This document shows, one piece after another, positions 1 to 6,937 of a stretch of 34,823 nt of DNA. The position numbers were made by a program, and so were the translations under genes. Location: the NCBI GenBank assembly GCA_002342685.1, contig DDQN01000016.1, positions 1 to 34,823 on the forward strand, in the 5' to 3' direction. The number at the start of each line of letters is the position of its first letter. Position 1 is the first letter of the stretch. This DNA is from Vibrio sp. UBA2441. GTDB taxonomy: Bacteria; Pseudomonadota; Gammaproteobacteria; Enterobacterales; Vibrionaceae. Below the pieces are notes generated by a model, which saw nothing but the letters and a program-made list of their open reading frames with translations, made no database searches and had not been told where the DNA came from.

Positions 1-1
1 C

Positions 2-61
2 GATGCTCCGGAATACGCAGCTCTGTTACTGGGTATGGAGCTACTTGAGGTACTCAGTTGA
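2..61 (+). CDS. possible 3' end of an upstream gene (partial)
   Basis: Frame 2 is open from the window edge to a TGA at 59-61 and reads D-A-P-E-Y-A-A-L-L-G-M-E-L-L-E-V-L-S, which has the composition of a normal protein C-terminus. It overlaps the first codons of the next ORF in another frame. Only about 19 codons are visible, so function cannot be assigned and the call may be chance. If real, the next gene would start inside or just after it, as in a translationally coupled pair. Confidence 0.3.
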   Translation, partial: DAPEYAALLLGMELLEVLS

Positions 62-692
62 AAAGCTCGATGAAAATAGATCTCCTATTGAACAAAAGCT
101 TCCCTACGCAATCCCCGGAGAGTGGCCTAATAGTGATGAGCAAATGATCTATGAATCATTGAATTTAAATCGCAATCCCAAGAATTATAAAAGTAGACAT
201 GAGAATATCATTTGTTTTTTTGACCACTGGAATACCAGTAATCACAAAAAAGTTGCATTCATTGAAGAGCTTCAAAGACTTTGGGAAAGTAGGGTTCTAC
301 CCGATGATTTATCATGGATAAACAAAGAAGATAAAAAGATAACTAATTGGTTTATCCGTTACATAAAAGACTCAGAGCTACCAATTCAATGGATACCAGA
401 GTTAAATTCAAGTGACGAACCCTATCATCGCTGTATCGCTATCATCGACTTCTACTGGTGCTTTGAAGATCCTCGTGCAAAAAAATACTTCATAGGCAAG
501 CTAAAGAAAGCTTGGTATCAACAAAAACATCGAGCGAAAATGGAAGATGAAGATCAGAAAGCATATAACTTTGTTATGGGTACAGAAATCGATGATTTTC
601 TAACAGCCCTAGCTCGTAAGGCAAAGATACCGAAAAATAGATTCTTAGAGCAGTTGATCACTAAAGAATACGAGAAAAAATTTTCCGATTAG
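3..692 (+). CDS. unrecognised protein beside an integrase, ribbon-helix-helix-like C-terminus
   Basis: I do not recognise this family. The reading frame is open from an ATG at base 3 to a TAG at 690-692, up to 229 residues. The true start is uncertain: the first 20 or so codons overlap a plausible end of an upstream gene, and a TTG at 45 preceded by GGAG is an alternative, so the gene may also be cut by the window edge. The product is soluble and rich in charged and aromatic residues (many W, Y, K, E), with no signal peptide or membrane segment. The last 35 residues (from about 193, G-T-E-I-D-D-F-L-T-A-L-A-R-K-A-K-I-P-K-N) resemble the strand-helix-turn-helix pattern of ribbon-helix-helix DNA binders. 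It is AT-rich and convergent with the P4-type integrase, so it is probably accessory cargo. No function is claimed. Confidence 0.6.
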   Translation: MLRNTQLCYWVWSYLRYSVEKLDENRSPIEQKLPYAIPGEWPNSDEQMIYESLNLNRNPKNYKSRHENIICFFDHWNTSNHKKVAFIEELQRLWESRVLPDDLSWINKEDKKITNWFIRYIKDSELPIQWIPELNSSDEPYHRCIAIIDFYWCFEDPRAKKYFIGKLKKAWYQQKHRAKMEDEDQKAYNFVMGTEIDDFLTALARKAKIPKNRFLEQLITKEYEKKFSD

Positions 693-866
693 CTCCTGCT
701 CAGGTCGGGGAAGAAAGGTATTCAAATGAAAGGTTGGTGATACGCCAAGTCTTAGAAATACTAACAATCCAACCTTCAAACGGACTTGGGGAGCTCTTAA
801 CCTTTCAGTGTGCTATCTCAAGTTCTGCCCAGCAAAGAGAAGCGGCTCTAAGCTGGGCAATAACAG

Positions 867-2069
867 CTAACAATTTATTGATAACTCGTCTAGGTAATCT
901 GCCCACTCTTGCATTAGCTTTGTTCTTTCGGCTAAGTAAAGTGAACGATTGTAAGCTCTTGAAGTCGCGGAGCCAGTCAAGTGAGCTAGCTGAACCTCGA
1001 TAACCTCAGAGTTCCAACCTTTTTCATGTAAGATTGTGGAGGCGCTACTCCTAAAGCCATGTGCTGACATTACATCTGCGGCATAACCCAAATCCCGCAA
1101 GCGATTGGTCAGGATATTCTTACTCATAGGCTTACTGCTATCTCTTTGATTGGGAAATACAAGCTTAGAGTAGCCAGTGTACAATTTTACATCTTGTAAT
1201 TGTTCGACAACTTGTTTTGACATCGGCACCAAGTGATCTCGATTGCGCTTCATCTCTTCCGCTGGAATCCTAATCAAGCACGCCTCAAAATCAATATACT
1301 CCCACTTCAAGTTTCTTATTTCCGTTGGTCTTAAAAAGACTCTAGGGATCAACTTGAGCGCCTCTACGCTGCAATAGTTACCTGTTGGTGTGGTATCAAT
1401 ATCCTTAATCAATTGACCAAGCTCACTAGGATTGATAATTGCTGCTCGATGTTGAACTTTAGGTAGGGGTTTTAATATATCACCAAGTGGTAAGCCTTGA
1501 GCGGGATTGCTTCGTGTTAGACGATGAGCTAATGCATAGCCAAACACCCTATTGATGACAGCAAGTATGTTAGGAGCTTTCTTAGGCGCACCAGCGGCCT
1601 CAATAGCTAACATGAGATCCGTGATGTGCCCAGCATCAATCTCATCAATATGAAGGTTACAGATACCTTTAGAGTCAATCATTAGCCAACGTCTAACCCG
1701 GGCGGCATGATCCGTTGACCAAGAATCTTTTTGCTGCTCCCACCACTTTATAGCAACTGCTGAGAAAAGCTTATTTTGGTCAACACTCTTACTACGCTTC
1801 CTCTCCCTTCTCTCATCCATGGGATTAATACCGTTCACTAACGATGCCCTTGCTTCATCTGCTAACTTACGAGCCTTAGAGAGAGTTACTGTGGGGTACT
1901 TTCCTAGAGCCATCTCTTGGTACTTCGACGAGTACCTAAAACGAAAACGCCAGAGCTTTGAACCATTCTTTTTTACAAATAAAAACAATCCATTACCAGC
2001 AGATCTCTTTATTTGAGACTTACCTTCAGGACACGATAAATTGTCTACTTCCTTTACTGTTAGTGGCAT
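867..2069 (-). CDS. P4-type tyrosine recombinase / integrase
   Basis: This is a site-specific recombinase of about 400 residues, the usual length for P4-like integrases. Residues 1-90 match the DUF4102-type arm-binding domain (G-N-G-L-F-L-F-V, L-G-K-Y-P-T-V-T-L-S-K-A-R). A core-binding SAM-like region follows at about 95-200, then the catalytic domain. Visible active-site elements are the arginine in F-L-R-P-T-E-I-R, the H-G-F-R box, a following histidine in Q-L-A-H-L-T-G, and the tyrosine nucleophile in S-R-A-Y-N-R near residue 375. The gene looks intact. It starts about 210 bp from the groEL stop and points away from groEL. Integrases of this class usually sit next to their attachment site, so the element edge is probably between 2070 and 2220. 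No tRNA, the commonest target, is seen there. The target site and the extent of the element are inferred, not shown. Confidence 0.92.
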   Translation of the reverse strand: MPLTVKEVDNLSCPEGKSQIKRSAGNGLFLFVKKNGSKLWRFRFRYSSKYQEMALGKYPTVTLSKARKLADEARASLVNGINPMDERRERKRSKSVDQNKLFSAVAIKWWEQQKDSWSTDHAARVRRWLMIDSKGICNLHIDEIDAGHITDLMLAIEAAGAPKKAPNILAVINRVFGYALAHRLTRSNPAQGLPLGDILKPLPKVQHRAAIINPSELGQLIKDIDTTPTGNYCSVEALKLIPRVFLRPTEIRNLKWEYIDFEACLIRIPAEEMKRNRDHLVPMSKQVVEQLQDVKLYTGYSKLVFPNQRDSSKPMSKNILTNRLRDLGYAADVMSAHGFRSSASTILHEKGWNSEVIEVQLAHLTGSATSRAYNRSLYLAERTKLMQEWADYLDELSINC

Positions 2070-2079
2070 TTACAGCTCC

Positions 2080-2159
2080 AATGCGGGGTATCAAATGAAG
2101 GGTACTGCTCAAATATACCACCAAAATTGGTAGTTATGAAATACACGATACCCCGCATT
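2080..2159. repeat. 13-bp perfect inverted repeat between integrase and groEL
   Basis: AATGCGGGGTATC at 2080-2092 is repeated exactly in inverted orientation (GATACCCCGCATT) at 2147-2159. A short palindrome CCAAAATTGG lies at 2121-2130 between the arms. It starts 11 bp upstream of the integrase ATG and ends before the groEL terminator. Possible roles are the recombinase core or attachment site, or an operator controlling the integrase. The repeat is seen directly; the role is inference. Confidence 0.7.
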
Positions 2160-2218
2160 ACCCTCACTACTTTCATAGAACTAGCTATACACCTTTGGAC
2201 TTTATTAGACGGAAAATA

Positions 2219-2256
2219 CTAAAAAAGCCCGTAAACACAAGGCTTACGAGCTTTTA
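2219..2256 (-). terminator. rho-independent terminator of groESL
   Basis: On the minus strand the arms 2244-2253 and 2225-2234 form a 10-bp stem (AAGCTCGTAA / TTACGGGCTT, one G-U pair) followed directly by a run of T. It lies 30 bp past the groEL stop. Confidence 0.85.
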
Positions 2257-2285
2257 ATGGACTTTACTGGATTAAGTCAGGTCGT

Positions 2286-3932
2286 TTACATCATGCCTGG
2301 CATACCACCCATGCCACCCATACCGCCCATATCAGGCATTGCAGGTGCATCTTTTGCTGGTTTATCAGAAACCATAGCTTCTGTAGTGATCATCAGGCCA
2401 GCAACCGATGCAGCGAACTGTAGTGCGCTACGAGTTACTTTCGTTGGGTCTAGGATACCCATTGCAATCATATCACCGTATGCGCCAGTTGCAGCATTGT
2501 AACCTTCGTTACCTTCTGCAGCCTTCACGTTGTTTGCAACCACTGACTCTTCATCACCAGCATTAGCAACGATTTGACGTAGAGGAGCTTCCATAGCACG
2601 CAGAGCGACGCGAATACCTACGTTTTGCTCTTCGTTAGCGCCTTCAAGTCCAACCACTTTAGAAGCAGCACGGATAAGAGCAACACCACCACCAGCAACA
2701 ACGCCTTCTTCAACAGCGGCGCGAGTCGCATGAAGTGCATCTTCTACACGGTCTTTCTTCTCTTTCATTTCAACTTCAGTGGCAGCACCCACTTTAATTA
2801 CAGCAACACCACCCGCCAATTTTGCTACGCGTTCTTGCAGTTTTTCTTTGTCGTAATCTGACGTTGCATCTTCAACTTGCTGACGGATTTGAGCAACACG
2901 ACCGTTGATCATGGCTTCTTCACCAAGACCATCAATGATAGTTGTGTTTTCTTTAGTGATAGTCACACGTTTCGCTTGACCTAAGTCTTCAAGAGTTACT
3001 TTCTCAAGTTCTAGGCCTACTTCTTCTGAAATAACCGTACCAGCAGTAAGTACTGCGATATCTTGTAGCATAGCTTTACGGCGATCACCAAAACCAGGAG
3101 CTTTAACAGCAGCCGCTTTTACGATGCCACGCATGTTATTCACCACAAGAGTCGCTAGCGCTTCACCTTCAACGTCTTCAGCTACGATAAGTAGTGGACG
3201 TGATGCTTTTGCTACCGCTTCTAATGTTGGAAGAAGTTCACGGATATTTGATATTTTCTTATCGATAAGAAGAATGAATGGGCTTTCTAGCTCAACAGAT
3301 CCTGCTTCTTGGTTTGTGATGAAGTATGGTGATAGGTAACCACGGTCAAACTGCATACCTTCAACAACATCTAGCTCGTCATGAAGAGCCTGACCTTCTT
3401 CAACAGTGATAACACCGTCGCGGCCTACTTTTTCCATTGCTTCTGCAATGATATCGCCTACAGTTTCATCTGAGTTCGCAGAGATTGTACCAACCTGAGC
3501 GATAGCTTTAGTATCTCTACATTCAACAGATAACTCACCAAGCTCTTTAACCGCAGCAATAACCGCTTTGTCGATACCGCGCTTAAGGTCCATCGGGTTC
3601 ATGCCCGCAGCAACCGCTTTAAGGCCTTCAGTGATGATAGATTGAGCTAATACTGTTGCTGTTGTTGTACCGTCGCCCGCAGCGTCATTTGCTTGAGAGG
3701 CAACTTCTTTAACCATTTGAGCGCCCATGTTTTGAAACTTGTCTTCAAGCTCAATCTCACGCGCTACAGATACACCATCTTTAGTAATAGTTGGTGCACC
3801 AAAAGATTTGTCTAATACTACATTACGGCCTTTAGGACCCAATGTTACTTTTACAGCGTCCGCCAGAACATTAACACCTTCCAGCATTTTAATGCGTGCG
3901 TCGTTACCAAATTTTACGTCTTTAGCAGCCAT
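2286..3932 (-). CDS. groEL: chaperonin GroEL (60 kDa)
   Basis: This is the ATP-driven protein-folding chaperonin. Two heptameric rings enclose unfolded cytoplasmic proteins with GroES as the lid. The 548-residue length is normal. The N-terminus M-A-A-K-D-V-K-F-G, the ATP-site motif G-D-G-T-T-T-A-T with the catalytic Asp near residue 87, and the flexible Gly-Met tail (repeated G-G-M ending in P-G-M-M) are all present. It is the second gene of a groES-groEL operon, 73 bp after the groES stop, with its own Shine-Dalgarno (AGGAAAT). A candidate heat-shock promoter lies before groES and an intrinsic terminator follows groEL. Vibrios often carry a second groEL elsewhere; whether this genome does cannot be seen. 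Confidence 0.99.
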   Translation of the reverse strand: MAAKDVKFGNDARIKMLEGVNVLADAVKVTLGPKGRNVVLDKSFGAPTITKDGVSVAREIELEDKFQNMGAQMVKEVASQANDAAGDGTTTATVLAQSIITEGLKAVAAGMNPMDLKRGIDKAVIAAVKELGELSVECRDTKAIAQVGTISANSDETVGDIIAEAMEKVGRDGVITVEEGQALHDELDVVEGMQFDRGYLSPYFITNQEAGSVELESPFILLIDKKISNIRELLPTLEAVAKASRPLLIVAEDVEGEALATLVVNNMRGIVKAAAVKAPGFGDRRKAMLQDIAVLTAGTVISEEVGLELEKVTLEDLGQAKRVTITKENTTIIDGLGEEAMINGRVAQIRQQVEDATSDYDKEKLQERVAKLAGGVAVIKVGAATEVEMKEKKDRVEDALHATRAAVEEGVVAGGGVALIRAASKVVGLEGANEEQNVGIRVALRAMEAPLRQIVANAGDEESVVANNVKAAEGNEGYNAATGAYGDMIAMGILDPTKVTRSALQFAASVAGLMITTEAMVSDKPAKDAPAMPDMGGMGGMGGMPGMM

Positions 3933-4005
3933 TTTGATTTCCTTTCCTAAAATCTATTTTGTTCTTTAGTTTATCGTTTAAGAGTGAATGTCTTAACGCT
4001 TACTA

Positions 4006-4296
4006 TTACTCGACAATTGCCATGATGTCATTTTCAGACATAACTAGAACTTCTTTACCATCGATTTTTTCAGTTTTAGTGCCGTAGCCTTCAGCAAAGA
4101 TCACTGAATCACCAACTTTAACGTCCAAAGGCATTACTGTACCGTTTTCTAGAATACGGCCTTTGCCGACGGCCAAAACGATACCACGTGTTGATTTCTC
4201 TGCAGCAGAACCAGTTAAAACAATGCCACCAGCAGATTTTGATTCAACTTCTTGGCGCTCAACGATAACACGGTCATGTAAAGGACGAATATTCAT
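4006..4296 (-). CDS. groES: co-chaperonin GroES (10 kDa)
   Basis: This is the heptameric lid of the GroEL chamber. At 96 residues it is full length, with the N-terminal M-N-I-R-P-L-H-D-R-V-I-V, the mobile-loop region around residues 17-33 (S-A-G-G-I-V-L-T-G) that contacts GroEL, and the C-terminal M-S-E-N-D-I-M-A-I-V-E. A strong AGGAGA Shine-Dalgarno precedes the ATG. It is the first gene of the operon, transcribed from the sigma-32-like promoter at 4361-4390. Confidence 0.99.
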   Translation of the reverse strand: MNIRPLHDRVIVERQEVESKSAGGIVLTGSAAEKSTRGIVLAVGKGRILENGTVMPLDVKVGDSVIFAEGYGTKTEKIDGKEVLVMSENDIMAIVE

Positions 4297-4360
4297 TGGT
4301 CGTCTCTCCTGATTTTGATTTAAATTATTGAAGGTACTGATTTATCAGCTCGTGACTGAG

Positions 4361-4390
4361 ATGTGGGGGCGTAATGAGAGATCCCAAGGG
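4361..4390 (-). promoter_or_regulatory. candidate sigma-32 (heat-shock) promoter of groESL
   Basis: On the minus strand CCCTTGGGAT (4390-4381) and CCCCCACAT (4369-4361) are separated by about 13 bp. They resemble the sigma-32 elements CTTGAA and CCCCATnT. The -10 is good; the -35 departs from consensus (CTTGGG for CTTGAA). It lies about 65-95 bp upstream of the groES start. Confidence 0.65.
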
Positions 4391-4522
4391 CTGTAAATGG
4401 TTTTTTTTGTGAAAAGATTCTCCTTTTGGTACATACCCACTTTTTTACCAGTGATATTCATTCGTTGCACTGTTTTGATGAGTAGTCCAATATTAAAAAT
4501 ATACTCTTTATGTTGAATCGAA

Positions 4523-4774
4523 ATGGCTTGTAAATTCTGCGATGGAAAACATTGGTTCTGGCAAAAAATAGGGCGTTGTAAGCGCTGTATGGACCAATTA
4601 ACCGTGCTTTCTGTGTTGTGTTGGATTGTCTGGTGGTTTGGCTATAAAGATGATTTCAAGAGCATTGAATCTATTGCTCTCATTTTCGCAGGCTTTTCAT
4701 TCAACACCTTATTGTTTTTGCATCTCTGGTTCCGCTTTGTGGTTTTTCCTTTTCAGAAGCGCAATAAGAAATAA
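4523..4774 (+). CDS. small membrane protein with N-terminal zinc ribbon (DUF3624-like)
   Basis: The 83-residue protein has four cysteines spaced C3-x2-C6-x12-C19-x2-C22, a zinc-ribbon-like layout. Two hydrophobic segments follow, about 26-40 (L-T-V-L-S-V-L-C-W-I-V-W-W-F) and 50-74, then a basic tail. The overall pattern matches what I remember of DUF3624 from vibrios, whose function is unknown. It is a single gene divergent from groES and convergent with the arg operon, with the shared terminator at 4793-4830 just behind it. The Shine-Dalgarno is weak. The gene call is good; the family name is from memory. Confidence 0.75.
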   Translation: MACKFCDGKHWFWQKIGRCKRCMDQLTVLSVLCWIVWWFGYKDDFKSIESIALIFAGFSFNTLLFLHLWFRFVVFPFQKRNKK

Positions 4775-4792
4775 AGTTTGAGAACAAAAAAG

Positions 4793-4830
4793 AAAAAGCC
4801 CCTAAACCAATAATGGTTAGGGGCTCTCTT
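4793..4830 (-). terminator. bidirectional terminator between DUF3624-like gene and argH(A)
   Basis: The hairpin has arms AGCCCCTAA (4797-4805) and TTAGGGGCT (4817-4825), extended by ACC/GGT. The minus-strand reading ends in CTTTTTCTTTTTT, ideal for the arg operon. The plus-strand tail CTCTCTT is weaker but can serve the small gene on that side. Confidence 0.8.
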
Positions 4831-4953
4831 AGATTCATCTAAGAAAAAGCAGTGGTATTATATATGACCGCCCTTTTTCAAAAATGTTCCCATAAAGATC
4901 TTTATTTCTTCAAAAAAATTTAACATTCTCATGAAGCGTTTAATTTCAAGTAG

Positions 4954-6822
4954 TTAAATAGCATTAGCCCGAACGATAGCATGATCGCCAAGATCTATTT
5001 CCAATGCGACTTCATCACAGGCATGAATTCGAGGGCACTGTTCACAATCTTTCAGCACTTTTTCAGGCAATAAGCTCTTCGACGTAGGAATAAAGTCCTG
5101 ACGCATAAAGAACTCAGGTGTGCGTGTTAACACGAAGACTTTTTTGATGGCCATCTGTTTTGCTTTTTCTATCAAATGCTGCACGATGGCACTGCTTTGA
5201 TCGTGCCAGCCAGCTTCTACACTCAAAGACCGAATTTCAGCTAAACCAGAGTCATACACATAAAGAGAAGCACAACCAGTCACTGTTCCTTGATGCTCAA
5301 CAACGGCAAATGAACCTATACTACGATTAATTTCATTACGAGAAATTGGCAAGTTTTCACCAATGCTCGCACCGTAAGTCACCATACTTTCTAAAGTATC
5401 AATATCGGTTAATCGTGCACCACGCACTTTTACCCCTGATGTATCACGTTGACTTAGACGCTGCTGCGCTTCCTTAACCGCATACTGAACCTGACTAGGC
5501 GAAACGCCGCCAAGAGCAGAACGTTTTTCAAGACAGGATTCAATGGTCAAAATATCATAAACGTCATTTTCAATAGATGGTGAGAACATTTTAAGCTCTT
5601 CAATAGAAAGCTCTTCCAACGCACAGCCTTTGTCTATCGCACCAACAACCGCAACCCCTACAATATGGTGAGCTTCACGGAATGGAATTCCTTTAGCAAC
5701 AAGATAATCAGCTAATTCAGTAGAATTCGCATACCCCTGTTTCGCAGCTTCAAGAGTACGTTCTTTATTTACGTTTAAACCTTCAAAACAAAGTGCAGCC
5801 ATCTCCATGCAATCATTCCAAGTGTCTAACGCATCAAATAAGCCTTCTTTATCTTCCTGCATATCTTTGTTGTAGGCCAAAGGAAGTGCTTTTACTGTCA
5901 TCATCATGCCAGCCATTGCACCGTATACACGCCCACACTTACCACGGATCAACTCTAACGCGTCAGGGTTTTTCTTTTGTGGCATAAGAGAAGAGCCAGA
6001 AGTTACTGTATCCGCCAACTCAATAAAGTTCGACTCACCAGAGTTATAGAAGATCATATCTTCAGCTAGGCGAGACAGATGTAACATAGAGATAGAAGCA
6101 ACTGACATCAGTTCCATAACATGATCTCTGTCAGACACAGAATCCAGACTATTACGGGTTGCACGGTGGAAGCCCAAATTATGTGCCAGCTCTTCGCGAT
6201 CCATTGGGTAGGCAGTACCAGCCAATGCTCCAGAACCTAGCGGACATGTATCTAAGCGATGGATGGCATCATTAAGTCGAGAATAATCACGCTCAAACAT
6301 TTCGACATAAGCCAGGCACCAATGAGCAAAGGTCACAGGCTGAGCTCTCTGAAGATGAGTATAGCCTGGTAGTACTGTCTCTTGATGCATCGCGGCCACT
6401 TCAACCATGTGGTTTTGCAGACGATCGAGGGCTATCAAAAGTTGCTGCCCTTGTTGACGGCACCAAAGTTTTAAGTCCGTCGCAACCTGATCGTTACGTG
6501 AACGGCCAGTATGAAGTTTCTTACCTAAATCACCGACTTTGCTGATTAACTGCAGCTCAACCCAACTATGAATGTCTTCCGCAGATGATTTTAAGATCTG
6601 CTCAGGATCTTCCATCACTTCGAGCTTTAGTTCATTCAATGCTAATTCTAATTTCTGCTGCTCGCCTTCAGTGAGAACACCCACGGACAACAATGCTTTT
6701 GACCAAGCAACTGAGCCAACAATGTCTTGTTCAGCCAATCGGTAATCAAAGCGAAGCGAATCATTGAATTCTTTGAACCGAGTATCTGCTGCTTGGGTAA
6801 ATCTACCGCCCCATAATGCCAT
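4954..6822 (-). CDS. argH: argininosuccinate lyase fused to N-acetylglutamate synthase domain, ArgH(A)
   Basis: Residues 1-460 are argininosuccinate lyase, which splits argininosuccinate to arginine and fumarate. They show A-L-W-G-G-R-F, H-T-G-R-S-R-N-D-Q and the fumarase/lyase signature G-S-S-L-M-P-Q-K-K-N-P-D near residue 280. From about 464 (V-R-G-A-R-L-T-D) to the end is a GNAT-type acetyltransferase region like the short ArgA proteins, which makes N-acetylglutamate, the first arginine intermediate. Its end contains K-D-C-E-Q-C-P-R-I-H-A-C-D-E-V-A-L, typical of that group. Such argH(A) fusions are known from vibrios and related marine genera. The acetyl-CoA loop normally reads R/Q-x-x-G-x-G/A; here it is W-H-D-Q-S-S-A-I, without the glycines, so synthase activity should not be assumed. 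At 622 residues the protein is much longer than plain ArgH (about 460). It is the last gene of argCBGH, with an AGGAG Shine-Dalgarno. Confidence 0.96.
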   Translation of the reverse strand: MALWGGRFTQAADTRFKEFNDSLRFDYRLAEQDIVGSVAWSKALLSVGVLTEGEQQKLELALNELKLEVMEDPEQILKSSAEDIHSWVELQLISKVGDLGKKLHTGRSRNDQVATDLKLWCRQQGQQLLIALDRLQNHMVEVAAMHQETVLPGYTHLQRAQPVTFAHWCLAYVEMFERDYSRLNDAIHRLDTCPLGSGALAGTAYPMDREELAHNLGFHRATRNSLDSVSDRDHVMELMSVASISMLHLSRLAEDMIFYNSGESNFIELADTVTSGSSLMPQKKNPDALELIRGKCGRVYGAMAGMMMTVKALPLAYNKDMQEDKEGLFDALDTWNDCMEMAALCFEGLNVNKERTLEAAKQGYANSTELADYLVAKGIPFREAHHIVGVAVVGAIDKGCALEELSIEELKMFSPSIENDVYDILTIESCLEKRSALGGVSPSQVQYAVKEAQQRLSQRDTSGVKVRGARLTDIDTLESMVTYGASIGENLPISRNEINRSIGSFAVVEHQGTVTGCASLYVYDSGLAEIRSLSVEAGWHDQSSAIVQHLIEKAKQMAIKKVFVLTRTPEFFMRQDFIPTSKSLLPEKVLKDCEQCPRIHACDEVALEIDLGDHAIVRANAI

Positions 6823-6875
6823 TGTGTCTCTCCTGAACGATCATATTGCTTGGTATGCTAGTGCTAGCTATTCTT

Positions 6876-6905
6876 AAACTGGCTATTCAACAGAAAAGCC
6901 AGTTT
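6876..6905. terminator. intercistronic hairpin between argG and argH(A)
   Basis: Arms AAACTGGCT (6876-6884) and AGCCAGTTT (6897-6905) form a 9-bp stem. Reading with the operon (minus strand), no T run follows, so it is more likely an mRNA-processing or stability hairpin than a full terminator. The T run lies on the plus side. Confidence 0.45.
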
Positions 6906-6937
6906 TCTTTTTATATTAATTACTTGTTTGTATTAAT

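Noticed and set aside
734..1003. 89-residue plus-strand ORF after the unknown gene
   Set aside because: Most of it is antisense to the integrase 3' end, there is no clear Shine-Dalgarno, and the sequence has no family features.
2070..2220. tRNA attachment site for the integrase
   Set aside because: No cloverleaf-forming sequence or tRNA 3' end is visible; only an inverted repeat and the groEL terminator are present.
1..2220. insertion sequence or transposon
   Set aside because: There is no transposase, and no terminal inverted repeats with target duplications are visible. The only recombinase is a P4-type integrase.
2257..2502. plus-strand ORF over the groEL 3' end with Pro/Met-rich repeats
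   Set aside because: It is the complement of the GroEL Gly-Met tail, and the low-complexity repeat explains the pattern.
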